Source of the DNA: Vitreoscilla filiformis | Lineage (GTDB): Bacteria > Pseudomonadota > Gammaproteobacteria > Burkholderiales > Burkholderiaceae_C | DNA length: 64,000 nt | NCBI RefSeq assembly: GCF_002222655.1 | Contig: NZ_CP022424.1 | Span: forward strand, 1-64,000 | Direction: 5' to 3' | Shown here: positions 44,152 to 54,666 of the stretch, piece by piece | How positions within the stretch are numbered: the first letter of the stretch is position 1 | Layout of the letters: each line of letters begins with the position of its first letter | Made by a program: the position numbers and the translations under genes | The notes under the pieces: model-generated | The model's database searches: none | What the model saw: the letters and a program-made list of their open reading frames with translations, nothing else | What the model was told of the DNA's origin: nothing

Positions 44152-45612
44152 TCAAACGCCCCAGTGCGGGATGTGGTGGCTGCCCAAACTCACGGCCACG
44201 TTTTTCGGTTCCAAGAACACTTCGTAGCTCCAGGTGCCACCCTCGCGGCCCGTGCCGCTGGCCTTGGTACCACCGAAGGGCTGGCGCAGATCGCGCACGT
44301 TTTGGCTGTTCACAAAACACATGCCGGCCTCAATGGCGGCGGCCACGCGGTGCGCTTTGCCGATGTTTTCCGTCCAGACGTAGCTGGACAGGCCGTATTG
44401 CGTGTCGTTGGCGATGACAATCGCTTCGGCTTCGTCCTCAAACGCAATCAAGCAGGCCACGGGGCCAAAAATCTCGTCTTGGGCGATGGTCATGCGGTTG
44501 TCCACGTCGGCAAACACCGTCGGGCGCACGAAGTTGCCGGCTTGTAGGTGGGTGGGCAGGTCGGGCGCACCGAGGCCGCCGGTCAGCAAGGTGGCGCCTT
44601 CTTTTTGGCCCAGTTCGATGTAGTGGCGCACCTTGGCCAAATGGCCTGGGCTGATCATCGGGCCGATGATGGTTTTTTCGTCCAGCGGATCGCCCACCTG
44701 GATGCGCGCCGCCCGCGCCGCGAACTTGGCGGCAAATTCCGCGTAAATGCTGCGCTGCACCAGGATGCGGCTGCCCGCCGTGCAACGCTCGCCGTTGTTG
44801 CTGAAGATCATGAACACGGCGGCGTCCAGGGCGCGATCCAAATCGGCATCGGCAAAGACCACAAACGGGCTTTTGCCGCCCAACTCCATGCTGAATTTCT
44901 TCAGCCCGGCGCTTTTCACAATCCGATTGCCGGTGACGGTGGAGCCGGTGAAGCTGATGGCACGCACGTCTGGGTGCGCCACCAGCGGCTCGCCGGTTTC
45001 GGTGCCGTAGCCATGCACGATGTTGAGCACGCCCGCCGGAATGCCCGCCTCCAGCGCCAACTCACCCAAGCGTGCCGCCGTGAGCGGGGACAGCTCGCTC
45101 ATCTTCAACACCGCTGTGTTGCCAAACGCCAGGCAGGGGGCGACCTTCCAAGTGGCCGTCATGAAGGGCACGTTCCACGGGGAAATCAGCGCGCACACGC
45201 CCACCGGGTGAAACAGCGTGTAGTTGAGGTGCGTGGGCGTGGGGTAGGTGTGGCCGTCGGTGCGGACGCACATTTCGGCGAAGTAATGGAAATTGTCCGC
45301 CGCACGCGGCACCAGTTGTTTACCGGTTTGGCTGATGACTTGGCCGGTGTCCCGCGTCTCGGTGGTGGCAATCTCGGGCACATGCTGGCTGATGAGGTTC
45401 CCGAGTTTGCGCATGAGCGCGGCGCGCTCGGTGGCCGGACGCGCCGCCCACGCCGGAAACGCGGCCTTGGCCGCAGCCACGGCGGCGTTCACTTCAGCGG
45501 CACCGCCTCGGGCCACTTCGGCCAGCACCTCTTGGGTGGCGGGGTTGACGGTCTCGAAATACTGGGCGCTTTCAACCGCCTGGCCGTTGATCAGATGTTG
45601 GATGCGCGTCAC
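44152..45612 (-). CDS. hpaE: 5-carboxymethyl-2-hydroxymuconate semialdehyde dehydrogenase
   Basis: Aldehyde dehydrogenase of 486 residues oxidising the HpaD product. ISPWNVPFMTATWKVAPCLAFGN (cofactor pocket), FTGSTVTG, FSMELGGKSPFVVF with the general-base Glu, and NNGERCTAGSRILVQ with the nucleophilic Cys are all present. Start is GTG 45612, overlapping the hpaG2 stop (GTGA), with GGAG eight bases upstream; longer N-terminal extensions come from a frame through hpaG2 and are rejected. The order G1-G2-E-D is collinear with known hpa operons. Confidence 0.93.
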   Translation of the reverse strand: MTRIQHLINGQAVESAQYFETVNPATQEVLAEVARGGAAEVNAAVAAAKAAFPAWAARPATERAALMRKLGNLISQHVPEIATTETRDTGQVISQTGKQLVPRAADNFHYFAEMCVRTDGHTYPTPTHLNYTLFHPVGVCALISPWNVPFMTATWKVAPCLAFGNTAVLKMSELSPLTAARLGELALEAGIPAGVLNIVHGYGTETGEPLVAHPDVRAISFTGSTVTGNRIVKSAGLKKFSMELGGKSPFVVFADADLDRALDAAVFMIFSNNGERCTAGSRILVQRSIYAEFAAKFAARAARIQVGDPLDEKTIIGPMISPGHLAKVRHYIELGQKEGATLLTGGLGAPDLPTHLQAGNFVRPTVFADVDNRMTIAQDEIFGPVACLIAFEDEAEAIVIANDTQYGLSSYVWTENIGKAHRVAAAIEAGMCFVNSQNVRDLRQPFGGTKASGTGREGGTWSYEVFLEPKNVAVSLGSHHIPHWGV

Positions 45613-46406
45613 GGGGTGTCTCCAAAAAGGGTGTTTTTCAGGGCGCCAAGGCCTTCGATTTCGGTGATGACCTCGTCGCCCGCACGGACGTTCACCACAC
45701 CTTCGGGCGTGCCGGTGAGGATCACGTCGCCGGGCTGCAAGGTCATGAAGCCGCTGAGGTACTCGATCAGCTTGGCCACACTGTTCACCATGTGGGCGGT
45801 GTTGCCTTGTTGCTTGAGTTCGCCATTCACCCAGGTGCGCAAGGTGAGGGCCTGCGGGTCGGGCACTTCGTCGGCGGGGACGAACCAGGGGCCGAGTACG
45901 GTGCCGCCGTCGCGGTGCTTCACACGCAGGTTGGGGCGATACCAGTTTTCCAGATGGTCGCGCACCGCGTAGTCGTTGCAAACGGTGTAGCCGGCGACGT
46001 GGCGCAGGGCGTCCGCCGCCTTGACGTTGTGGGCCGGTTCGCCGATCACCACCGCCAACTCACACTCGTAATGCATGAAGCTGACCGCATCGGGCCGCCA
46101 AGTGAAGCCACGATGGCCGATGCACGCGCTGGCTGACTTCAAGAACACCAGCGGCTCTTCCTTGGCGCCGCTGGCGTTGAGGGTGAGTTCCTTGCGCAGC
46201 TCCTGCACATGGTCGGCGTAATTCAGCCCCAGCGCGATGACGGTGCCCACCTCGAAAGGCGGCAGCCACACCACAGCGTCTTCGGCCAGCACGCGGCCAT
46301 GGCCGTTGCCGCCCAGCAAACGCAGCCCGTGCGGATGCGGTTCTGCGGTGTGAATCGCGCCACCCCAGGCGACGCGGGCGGTGCGGCGGGTGGTTTGTGC
46401 GCTCAT
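45609..46406 (-). CDS. hpaG2: HpaG C-terminal-type subunit: HHDD isomerase / OPET decarboxylase
   Basis: A 265-residue fumarylacetoacetate-hydrolase-fold enzyme. VGTVIALGLNYADHV, YECELAVVIGEPAHNV, GYTVCNDYAVRD and LQPGDVILTGTPEGV carry the metal and catalytic residues. In E. coli C HpaG is one 429-residue polypeptide; here the two halves are separate genes overlapping by four bases. GAAGGAGG inside the end of hpaG1 sets ATG 46406. Confidence 0.88.
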   Translation of the reverse strand: MSAQTTRRTARVAWGGAIHTAEPHPHGLRLLGGNGHGRVLAEDAVVWLPPFEVGTVIALGLNYADHVQELRKELTLNASGAKEEPLVFLKSASACIGHRGFTWRPDAVSFMHYECELAVVIGEPAHNVKAADALRHVAGYTVCNDYAVRDHLENWYRPNLRVKHRDGGTVLGPWFVPADEVPDPQALTLRTWVNGELKQQGNTAHMVNSVAKLIEYLSGFMTLQPGDVILTGTPEGVVNVRAGDEVITEIEGLGALKNTLFGDTP

Positions 46407-47098
46407 GCGGCACCTCCTTCGAGCACCACGGGGTTGCTCAGCGTGCCCAAGCCTTCGATGCTCACGCTCAAGGTTTGGCCGGCGCGGGCACGCGGGGCGT
46501 TGGCGGCCACGCCCAGGGTGAGCACGTCGCCGGGGTACAGCGTCATGAATTCGGAAACATCGGCCAGCCACTGCGCCGCGTGGCGCACCCGCCCGGCGGT
46601 GGTGCTTTCTTGCGCCAAAGCGCCGTCGATGAACACGCGCACCGTCAGCGCATCCGGGTCAGCGATCTGATGCGCGGGCACGATGCGCTCGCCCAGCGGG
46701 CAAAACCCATCCCGCGCTTTGCGGCGCACGCCGGGGCGGTAGTGGCGCTGAGGGCCGTCGTCTGGCAACTCCAAATCGTTGACGAGGATGTAACCGGCCA
46801 CATGCGCCAACGCCTCAGCCACCGTCACCCGACACGCCACCCGGCCCATCACCAACCCCAGCGTGGCGCCGCTTTGCACCCACGGATGCGCGGGCGGCAC
46901 GGCCACGGCGGCGCCGTCTCGGCTCCAGGTGTTGCGCGGTTGCAGGGCCAACACGGGCGCACGCGGCGCTGCTTTGTAGGGTGGCTGGTGTACGGCATCA
47001 CCCAGCTCGGCGAGTTGGGCTGGATCGTTCAGCAGCGCGGTGTACACGCTGCGGGGGCGCCAGCTCGGCGGCGGCCCGGGGGGAGAAAAAAGCGTCAT
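46403..47098 (-). CDS. hpaG1: HpaG N-terminal-type subunit
   Basis: A 231-residue FAH-fold protein, first gene of the hpa operon. PPYKAAPRAPVLALQPRNTW, AGYILVNDLELP and LYPGDVLTLGVAANAP match the N-terminal half of fused HpaG. Start ATG 47098 is 19 bp from a 41-bp palindrome. The upper hydroxylase (HpaBC) and the lower enzymes HpaF/H/I are not in this window. Confidence 0.85.
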   Translation of the reverse strand: MTLFSPPGPPPSWRPRSVYTALLNDPAQLAELGDAVHQPPYKAAPRAPVLALQPRNTWSRDGAAVAVPPAHPWVQSGATLGLVMGRVACRVTVAEALAHVAGYILVNDLELPDDGPQRHYRPGVRRKARDGFCPLGERIVPAHQIADPDALTVRVFIDGALAQESTTAGRVRHAAQWLADVSEFMTLYPGDVLTLGVAANAPRARAGQTLSVSIEGLGTLSNPVVLEGGAA

Positions 47099-47116
47099 CG
47101 CGGCGTTGGGGCTGAA

Positions 47117-47157
47117 TCACTCACAGGTGAGCAATGTAGTTGCTCATATGTGAGTGA
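47117..47157. promoter_or_regulatory. 41-bp palindrome upstream of hpaG1: probable HpaR operator
   Basis: Outer arms TCACTCACA (47117-47125) and TGTGAGTGA (47149-47157), inner arms TGAGCAA (47128-47134) and TTGCTCA (47140-47146), all centred on 47137. Sixteen of 18 arm positions are symmetric. It lies between the hpa operon and the divergent gene at 47244. A MarR-type regulator, HpaR, is encoded at 49319. No other operator in the window is this long. Confidence 0.65.
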
Positions 47158-47243
47158 GTCAACCAAGGGTTCACCAGAAGAGCCCAGGCGCGTCAAACCC
47201 CCGACGTAAACTGCGAGTGTGGTTTCCTGTGAGGAGGTGATGG

Positions 47244-48044
47244 ATGAAACGGTATCTTGCTGGTGGCGTGGTGGTGGTGAGTGCTGTGGCGGGCCTCGGG
47301 TGGTTGTATCGCGGATCGTCGGCGCCGCCTTCGCCATCGTCCTACCTGAGCGAACGCCCGGCGCCGGCGCCAAGCCAGCCCGCCACGCCTCAACCCGCAG
47401 CAGCATCGACATCGCCCGTTCCCACTACGCCCACCGTGCCGCCGTCGAGCAGCCCGTCGGCGTCCTCTGCGCCGCCTGCGGCCGTGGAACTCAAACCCAG
47501 TCCGCATGCGGTGCCGGCAGCGGTGATGCAGCAACTGCCGAAAAATCACCACGTGCTGGCGTTCACCTCGTCGGACTTCAACGGGGATGGCCTGCGGGAT
47601 TTCGTCGTTGTGCTGGGCCGTGACGATGAGAAAAAAGGCCTCAATCCAGGGGCCACCGAGCCGGCGCCGAAGCGACCGCTGATGGTGTTTTTACAAGGGG
47701 CGAGTGAAGCGTTTGTGCTCAACGCCCGCAACGATCAGGCTGTGTACACCGCAGACCAAGGTGGGCAGTGCGATCCGTTTCTCGATGGTTCTGAAAAACT
47801 GGCGGCCAAAGGTGAGTTTTTCACGGTGCAAAACGGTGTGGCCTGTGGCCAGCATTGGACGGACTACATCACGTTCAAATATTCCCCAGAGCTGGGGAAA
47901 TTTCTGTTCCACAAGAGAATTTTTGAGAGTTTGGAGCTGAATCGATCCGGCAGCGGCCCGGCTTTGGTGCCTGGCCAACGCACAGTGACCACAGCGCAGA
48001 AGGCACAGCCCGTTTTGCTGGAAAACTACGCACCGGCGCGATGA
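47244..48044 (+). CDS. exported protein with Pro/Ser-rich linker and FG-GAP-like segment
   Basis: A 266-residue protein with an N-terminal hydrophobic helix (signal or anchor), then about 65 residues of Pro/Ser/Ala/Thr (26-90), then a folded domain. SSDFNGDGLRDFVVVLGR is a calcium-loop-like FG-GAP segment. Two cysteines (GGQCDPF, NGVACGQHW) could form a disulphide. No family recognised. GGAGG selects the start. Divergent from hpaG1 and therefore possibly affected by the same operator. Confidence 0.65.
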   Translation: MKRYLAGGVVVVSAVAGLGWLYRGSSAPPSPSSYLSERPAPAPSQPATPQPAAASTSPVPTTPTVPPSSSPSASSAPPAAVELKPSPHAVPAAVMQQLPKNHHVLAFTSSDFNGDGLRDFVVVLGRDDEKKGLNPGATEPAPKRPLMVFLQGASEAFVLNARNDQAVYTADQGGQCDPFLDGSEKLAAKGEFFTVQNGVACGQHWTDYITFKYSPELGKFLFHKRIFESLELNRSGSGPALVPGQRTVTTAQKAQPVLLENYAPAR

Positions 48045-48054
48045 GGTGGTGACC

Positions 48055-48450
48055 ATGCGCATCCTCTGTTCGATGATTGGGATGGCTTTGGCCATTTGGG
48101 GGGCTCCCGCCCACGCGGCTGGGGATCCCCACCTCAGCCCCAGTTACAACGTTTGCATGAAAAAAGCGGTCTCCACGCTGGATTTGATGTCCTGCATCCA
48201 GACCGAATACGATGTTCAGGATCGGCGCCTGAATGACAATTACAAAGCGTTGTTGAAAAATCTCGACGAAGACCGAAAAAGGCAACTTCAAGAAACGCAG
48301 CGGCTGTGGCTTAAATACGTCGAAGCCAACTGTGGTTTCTACAACAACCCCAACGGAGGCAGCGCTCACCGCGTCATGGCGGCGGATTGCACCGTGCAAG
48401 AGCGCGCCCGGCGGGCCACTGAATTAGCCGATCTGGCCAAAATGGAATGA
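48055..48450 (+). CDS. LprI-like (DUF1311) exported protein
   Basis: A 131-residue secreted protein, signal peptide ending AHAAG. Four cysteines and the pattern DLMSCIQTEYDVQDRRLNDNYKALL...QRLWLKYVEANCGFY match the DUF1311/LprI N-terminal domain, a lysozyme-inhibitor-like fold in some relatives. ATG 48055 is used; GTG 48046 is an alternative. Part of a three-gene run of exported proteins. Confidence 0.75.
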   Translation: MRILCSMIGMALAIWGAPAHAAGDPHLSPSYNVCMKKAVSTLDLMSCIQTEYDVQDRRLNDNYKALLKNLDEDRKRQLQETQRLWLKYVEANCGFYNNPNGGSAHRVMAADCTVQERARRATELADLAKME

Positions 48451-48485
48451 TGAGGGCGATAACCCCTCGAAGGAAAGGTTAAACC

Positions 48486-49259
48486 ATGCGAAATTTCAAG
48501 GTGTTTTACCGTACCGCCGTGGGGTTGATTCTGGGGTTGGGATGGTCACTGTCCGCCATGGCCGAGCCTTTTTCCACCGTGACCGGGCAGAAAATCGCGG
48601 TTCCTTCGTATTTTTATCCTGGCGGCGGATGGAATCAGTTGCGGCAGGGGGCGCCCACGGTGGGTTTGGCCATCATCAATCCCAACAGCGGCCCAGGCAC
48701 CCAGCAGGATGCGAATTACGTTCACGAAGTCGATGCATCCAAAGCCAGCGGCGTGCGTGTGCTCGGATACGTGGCGACGGGGTACGGAACCCGCAGCCAA
48801 GCGGCCATTAAAGCCGATATTGCAAAATACCTGCGATGGTATGCGGTTGATGGCATTTTTCTTGACGAAGCACCTTACTCGTGTTTACGCAAGCCATATT
48901 ATCAATCGCTGTACCAGCACATCAAAGCCGCACAACCTGACGCCACCGTGGTCATCAACCCTGGCGACGTGACGGGCGAATGTTTCATGCAGACCGCCGA
49001 CATCATCGTCAATTTTGAAGGCAGCCACGCCGCCTACCAAAAATGGCAACCCGCTGGCTGGGAAACACGGTATACCGCTGATCGGTTCTGGCATCTGGTT
49101 TACAACACGTCGCTGGTGAATTTGAGTGCCACCGTTGGTTTGTCGAAACAGCGCCATGCGGGTTGGATTTACGTGACGCCAGATCGAATGAACAACCCCT
49201 GGGATACCCTGCCGAGCAGAGCCTATTGGCGACAAGAAGTGGAGCAGGTCAGCCAGTGA
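48486..49259 (+). CDS. spherulin-4-like secreted glycosidase-fold protein
   Basis: A 257-residue exported protein, leader ending SAMAE. IAVPSYFYPGGGWNQL, LGYVATGYGTR, GIFLDEAPYS (acidic pair at the expected catalytic position) and VVINPG match the spherulation-specific family 4 TIM-barrel fold, related to GH114-type endo-alpha-1,4-polygalactosaminidases. A polysaccharide target is plausible; activity is not proven. Confidence 0.8.
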   Translation: MRNFKVFYRTAVGLILGLGWSLSAMAEPFSTVTGQKIAVPSYFYPGGGWNQLRQGAPTVGLAIINPNSGPGTQQDANYVHEVDASKASGVRVLGYVATGYGTRSQAAIKADIAKYLRWYAVDGIFLDEAPYSCLRKPYYQSLYQHIKAAQPDATVVINPGDVTGECFMQTADIIVNFEGSHAAYQKWQPAGWETRYTADRFWHLVYNTSLVNLSATVGLSKQRHAGWIYVTPDRMNNPWDTLPSRAYWRQEVEQVSQ

Positions 49260-49318
49260 GTGCGCGCTCGGATTGAGCGTGTCAGCCGGGCTCATGGCAG
49301 GTTGACTAAGATGTGAGC

Positions 49319-49777
49319 ATGTCCACCCTGCCCCATCGCAATCTGCCGTTGCTGCTGCTGCAAGCACGCGAGGCCGTGATCTCGCGCTTTCGTCCCCTGC
49401 TTCACGAACAGGGATTGACCGAGCAGCAATGGCGCATCATCCGCACCTTGTTGGAGCGTGGCCCACTGGAGCCACGCGAGCTGGTGCAAATTTGCCACAT
49501 CTCCAGCCCCAGTCTCACCGGCATCTTGGCCCGCATGACCGACACTGGCTGGATCGCCCGCGAACGCATGGCACATGATCAGCGTCGTGTCTTGGTTTCC
49601 TTGACGCCGCAAAGCCATCAGGCCGCCGAGGCGTTGGCGCCTCGCATTGAAGCGCTGTATCGCCACATGGAGGGCCACATGAGCCCAGAGTTCATGCAGC
49701 AGTTTTATGCCACGCTCGATGCGCTGATCGATCGCATGGCCGATTTGCCCGGCCCTATAGCACAAGCCGACGAATGA
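49319..49777 (+). CDS. hpaR: MarR-family regulator HpaR
   Basis: A 152-residue winged-helix repressor. LTEQQWRIIRTLLERGPLEPRELVQICHISSPSLTGILARMTDTGWIARERMAHDQRRVLVSLT closely resembles HpaR, which represses homoprotocatechuate genes and is relieved by aromatic intermediates. ATG 49319 is chosen; GTG 49313 would add two residues. It is separated from the hpa operon by three exported-protein genes, unusual because hpaR normally lies next to its operon. Confidence 0.85.
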   Translation: MSTLPHRNLPLLLLQAREAVISRFRPLLHEQGLTEQQWRIIRTLLERGPLEPRELVQICHISSPSLTGILARMTDTGWIARERMAHDQRRVLVSLTPQSHQAAEALAPRIEALYRHMEGHMSPEFMQQFYATLDALIDRMADLPGPIAQADE

Positions 49778-49804
49778 TGGGCACTTGTGTCGTGGGGCTC
49801 CCTA

Positions 49805-49820
49805 GTTTGTAAGCAAACTT
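49805..49820. promoter_or_regulatory. inverted repeat upstream of the PHB depolymerase gene
   Basis: AGTTTG-TAAG-CAAACT, a perfect six-base inverted repeat 65 bp upstream of the depolymerase start. Possible operator or small hairpin in the leader. Confidence 0.3.
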
Positions 49821-49885
49821 TGCATGAAAGCTGCTAGGGTGCGCGCTGGTGCATTTGTGCGCCGCAACATTTCAGGAGCGAATTC

Positions 49886-51604
49886 ATGCAATTCACGTGG
49901 TCAACCACGCTGGCTGGGCTGGCCGGGTTGGTGATCGGAAGCTCGGCACTGGCCGCAGACCTGTCCGACCTGCCCGAACTCAACATCGACTTGAAGGAAA
50001 CCACGGTTTCCGGCATCTCATCCGGCGCGTACATGACGGTGCAGATGGGCGTGGTCAAGTCTTCGTTCATCAAGGGCATTGCTCCGACGGCGGGGGGGCC
50101 TTTCCTCTGCACCTCGTCGCTGGGTGGCGCCAGTGCGGGTTCGGCTGCTGCGGTGCGCCGCTGCATGCAAGGTGACCCGTCGATGCAGCCCGTGTCCGGC
50201 GACAAGCTGGTGGTGGACGGCAAGGTCACCAGCCTGTTCACCTACACCATCGCTCCCAACGCAGCGACGTTTGCCAAAGCCGGCAAGATCGATCCGTTGG
50301 AAAACATCAACCGTCAAGCCGTGTGGGTGTTCCACGGCTACAACGATGCGATCGTGCGCCTGCCGGTGTCGCAAGCCCTGGTGAGCTGGTACACGGGTTT
50401 GAACCCGAACGGTTCGGCCATCTCGGGTTACAAGGGTTATGCCCCGGTCAGCCAGGTGTTCCACAAGGACAACCTGCCCGCCGCCCACGCTCAGATCACC
50501 AACACCTGCTCGGGTGAGGATCAAAGCTGCCAAGTGTGTTCGACCACCGGTGGCAAGTTCCTCAACACCTGCCAGAACCGTCCAGCGGCTGCCGGCGGCA
50601 GTGCATACGACGCTGCTGGCTCGGCCTTGCAGATGTTCTACGGCAAACTGACCCGCACCGAAACCGCCCAACTCAGCGCCGGCAAGCCCAAGTCTTTCAG
50701 CCAAGTGCCTTACTTGAAGCTGCTGGATGGCAGCACCGCGCCCAAGTCTTCGGCGGAAATCGCCATGGGTTCGGAAGGTTATCTGTACGTGCCCAAGGCT
50801 TGCGCCGCTGGTGAACCTTGCCGCCTGCACATCGCCTTCCACGGTTGCATGCAAAGTGCCGCCGACGTGGGTCGCTCCTTCGTGGACGGCGCTGGCGTGA
50901 GCGAATGGGCCGATGCCAACCGCATCGTGGTGCTCTATCCGCAAGCCATGCCGACCAACAAAGACGCGGGCACCGCCCTGTCGGCGGCTGTGAGCGACTC
51001 GGGCAACCCGATGGCCGCTGCGACCAGCATGATGCAATCCCTGTCGTCGGTGGACATGAGCCTGCCCTTCAACCCCATGGGTTGCTGGGACTGGTGGGGC
51101 TACAACGACGACGTGCCCAGCCGCGTGCTGAGCGGCAAGTGGCCATCGGGTTCGTATGCCACGTCCAAGGGGGTGCAGATCGCTGCCGTGTGGCGCATGG
51201 TGGAAAAGCTGGCCGCCAAGGGCACACCGGGCAGCCTGGCCGCTGCCGGTACCGCCACCGTGCCGACCCTGATGGCGTTGGACCAAACCGCAACCCAATC
51301 TTTGCTGCGCTGGGATGGCGTGGCCAATGCGGCCACCTACAAGGTTTACCGCAGCAGCGGCAGCGGTGCAGCGCAACTGGCGGGTGAAACCAAGCAACTG
51401 TTCTTCGCCGACAGCAAGCTCAGCCCGCAAACCACCTACACCTACACGGTCAAGGCCGTGGTGGGTGGCAAGGAAGGGAACGCCTCGAACGCCGTGGCCG
51501 TGAGCACCTCGGAAGCCTCGCCGGCGTGTGACCCGTACTTCTCGCTGGCAGGTAACAAGCTGGTGGACAAGAACGGCAACCCGACCACCGCTGTGTGCCC
51601 GTGA
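49886..51604 (+). CDS. extracellular poly(3-hydroxybutyrate) depolymerase-like esterase
   Basis: A 572-residue secreted protein: leader ending SALAAD; a hydrolase domain with lipase-box Ser45 in SGISSGAYM near the mature N-terminus; FHGYNDAIVRLP and HIAFHGCMQSAADVG in the catalytic domain; then a fibronectin-III-like module (about 455-550, ATYKVYRSS...TTYTYTVKAVV) and a cysteine-containing tail. This order fits depolymerases that attack PHB or its oligomers outside the cell. CAGGAG precedes ATG 49886. A palindrome-based terminator follows. Confidence 0.85.
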   Translation: MQFTWSTTLAGLAGLVIGSSALAADLSDLPELNIDLKETTVSGISSGAYMTVQMGVVKSSFIKGIAPTAGGPFLCTSSLGGASAGSAAAVRRCMQGDPSMQPVSGDKLVVDGKVTSLFTYTIAPNAATFAKAGKIDPLENINRQAVWVFHGYNDAIVRLPVSQALVSWYTGLNPNGSAISGYKGYAPVSQVFHKDNLPAAHAQITNTCSGEDQSCQVCSTTGGKFLNTCQNRPAAAGGSAYDAAGSALQMFYGKLTRTETAQLSAGKPKSFSQVPYLKLLDGSTAPKSSAEIAMGSEGYLYVPKACAAGEPCRLHIAFHGCMQSAADVGRSFVDGAGVSEWADANRIVVLYPQAMPTNKDAGTALSAAVSDSGNPMAAATSMMQSLSSVDMSLPFNPMGCWDWWGYNDDVPSRVLSGKWPSGSYATSKGVQIAAVWRMVEKLAAKGTPGSLAAAGTATVPTLMALDQTATQSLLRWDGVANAATYKVYRSSGSGAAQLAGETKQLFFADSKLSPQTTYTYTVKAVVGGKEGNASNAVAVSTSEASPACDPYFSLAGNKLVDKNGNPTTAVCP

Positions 51605-51640
51605 GGTGCCCGTGATCTCCGTTTGACCGTGAGATGACGA

Positions 51641-51672
51641 GGGGGGGTTGTACCGTACAACCCCCCCTTTTT
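51641..51672 (+). terminator. long palindrome with T-run after the depolymerase gene
   Basis: Seven G then TTGTAC (51641-51653), one C, then GTACAA and seven C (51655-51667), followed by TTTTT. The 13-pair stem and T-run make a strong terminator for the depolymerase gene. The same palindrome lies inside parB2 at 32789-32813. The other flank (51605-51690) shows nothing else. Confidence 0.8.
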
Positions 51673-51690
51673 CATTGGGGCTCGGGAGCG

Positions 51691-53391
<1,701 letters not shown>

Positions 53392-53473
53392 TCATGCCAA
53401 TCACCCAAACGGCGTCTGACGCGAGACAATCGGCCCCCCTTGCCGTTTTGCAAGTTTGGAGAAAGGTCTTGCG

Positions 53474-54220
53474 ATGGGTGACTGGCTGTTGCTGGTGTTT
53501 GCGGCGCTGGGCGCTGGTGGCTTGAACGCGATGGCCGGCGGCGGCAGTTTCCTGACTTTCCCGGCGCTGGTGTTCACGGGGGTGCCCGCCATTGCGGCCA
53601 ATGCCACGAGCGCGGTGGCGGTGAGCCCGGGTTATTTGGGCAGCGCTTTGGGGTTTCGGCGCGAGCTGGGGCAACTGCCGCGTGCGCGGCTGTGGCAAGA
53701 AGGCGGTGTGTGTGCCCTGGGTGGCGTGCTGGGCGCGCTGCTGCTGTTGGTGACGCCGGCCAAAGTGTTTGCCGCCATCGTGCCGTGGCTGCTGTTGTTT
53801 GCGACGGTGTTGTTTGCCCTGGGCCCGGCGTTGTTGGGGCGTTTGCGCGATGAGTCCGTCGCCCCGTCCACCGCCTGGCGGCTCACGGGCTTGATGGCGG
53901 TGGCGGTGTACGGCGGTTATTTCAACGGCGGCCTGGGCATCCTGTTGATGGCGCTGTATGCCATGACGGGTGAGCGCGACATCCATACTGCCAACGCGCT
54001 CAAGAACCTGAATTCGCTGGTGCTGTCGGTGCTGTCGGTGGTGGCATTTGCGTGGGCCGGCGTGGTGCAGTGGCCGCAAGCCGTGGTGATGATGATGGCC
54101 GCCACCGCTGGCGGTTTTTGGGGCGCCCGGTTGGCGCGGCGGCTGTCGGCGTCCACGGTGCGGGCCATCGTCATCGTCACGGGCGTGGTGATGGCCGGGG
54201 TGTTTTTCGTGCGCGGCTGA
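53474..54220 (+). CDS. TauE/SafE-family membrane exporter
   Basis: A 248-residue protein with about eight hydrophobic helices. GGGSFLTFPAL in helix 1 and the repeat-like GGYFNGGLGILLMALY in the second half are the TauE/SafE duplication. Family members move sulfite, sulfoacetate or related small anions. GAAAGG upstream of ATG 53474. Substrate unknown. Confidence 0.83.
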   Translation: MGDWLLLVFAALGAGGLNAMAGGGSFLTFPALVFTGVPAIAANATSAVAVSPGYLGSALGFRRELGQLPRARLWQEGGVCALGGVLGALLLLVTPAKVFAAIVPWLLLFATVLFALGPALLGRLRDESVAPSTAWRLTGLMAVAVYGGYFNGGLGILLMALYAMTGERDIHTANALKNLNSLVLSVLSVVAFAWAGVVQWPQAVVMMMAATAGGFWGARLARRLSASTVRAIVIVTGVVMAGVFFVRG

Positions 54221-54239
54221 GGGCCGCTACAGTTAAAGC

Positions 54240-54665
54240 ATGAGCCTCAAATACCTGCACACCATGGTGCGCGTGACGGACTTGGCCGCCTCACTGCGCT
54301 TTTATTGCGATGCCCTTGGGTTGATGGAAGTCCGCCGCAGCGAGTACCTGCAAGGGCGGTTTACCCTCGTTTACCTGGCCGCGCCGGGGGATGAGGACGC
54401 CCAAGTCGAGCTGACCTACAACTGGGATCCGGAGACCTACACCGGTGGGCGCAACTTCGGCCACCTGGCCTACGCGGTGGACGACATTTATGCCGCCTGC
54501 GCTCGCTTGCAAGCGCACGGTGTCACGATCCTGCGCCCGCCGCGTGATGGGCGCATGGCGTTTGTGCGCTCGCCGGATGGCATTTCCGTTGAGCTGCTGC
54601 AAGCCGGCGCCGCCCTGCCGCCGACCGAACCGTGGGCCAGCCTGCCCAACGTCGGTTCGTGGTGA
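54240..54665 (+). CDS. gloA: lactoylglutathione lyase (glyoxalase I)
   Basis: A 141-residue VOC enzyme converting the methylglyoxal-glutathione hemithioacetal to S-lactoylglutathione. [23 protein letters not shown] with the first metal His, ELTYNW with the Glu, HLAYAVDDI with the second His and [11 protein letters not shown] with the last Glu are all in place. Works with glutathione made via gshA at the other end of the window. Ends one base before the btuF stop on the other strand. Confidence 0.93.
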   Translation: MSLKYLHTMVRVTDLAASLRFYCDALGLMEVRRSEYLQGRFTLVYLAAPGDEDAQVELTYNWDPETYTGGRNFGHLAYAVDDIYAACARLQAHGVTILRPPRDGRMAFVRSPDGISVELLQAGAALPPTEPWASLPNVGSW

Positions 54666-54666
54666 G

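Noticed and set aside
44152..45981. 609-residue HpaE with a 120-residue N-terminal extension
   Set aside because: The extension is translated from within hpaG2 in another frame; GTG 45612 has a good ribosome site and gives the family length.
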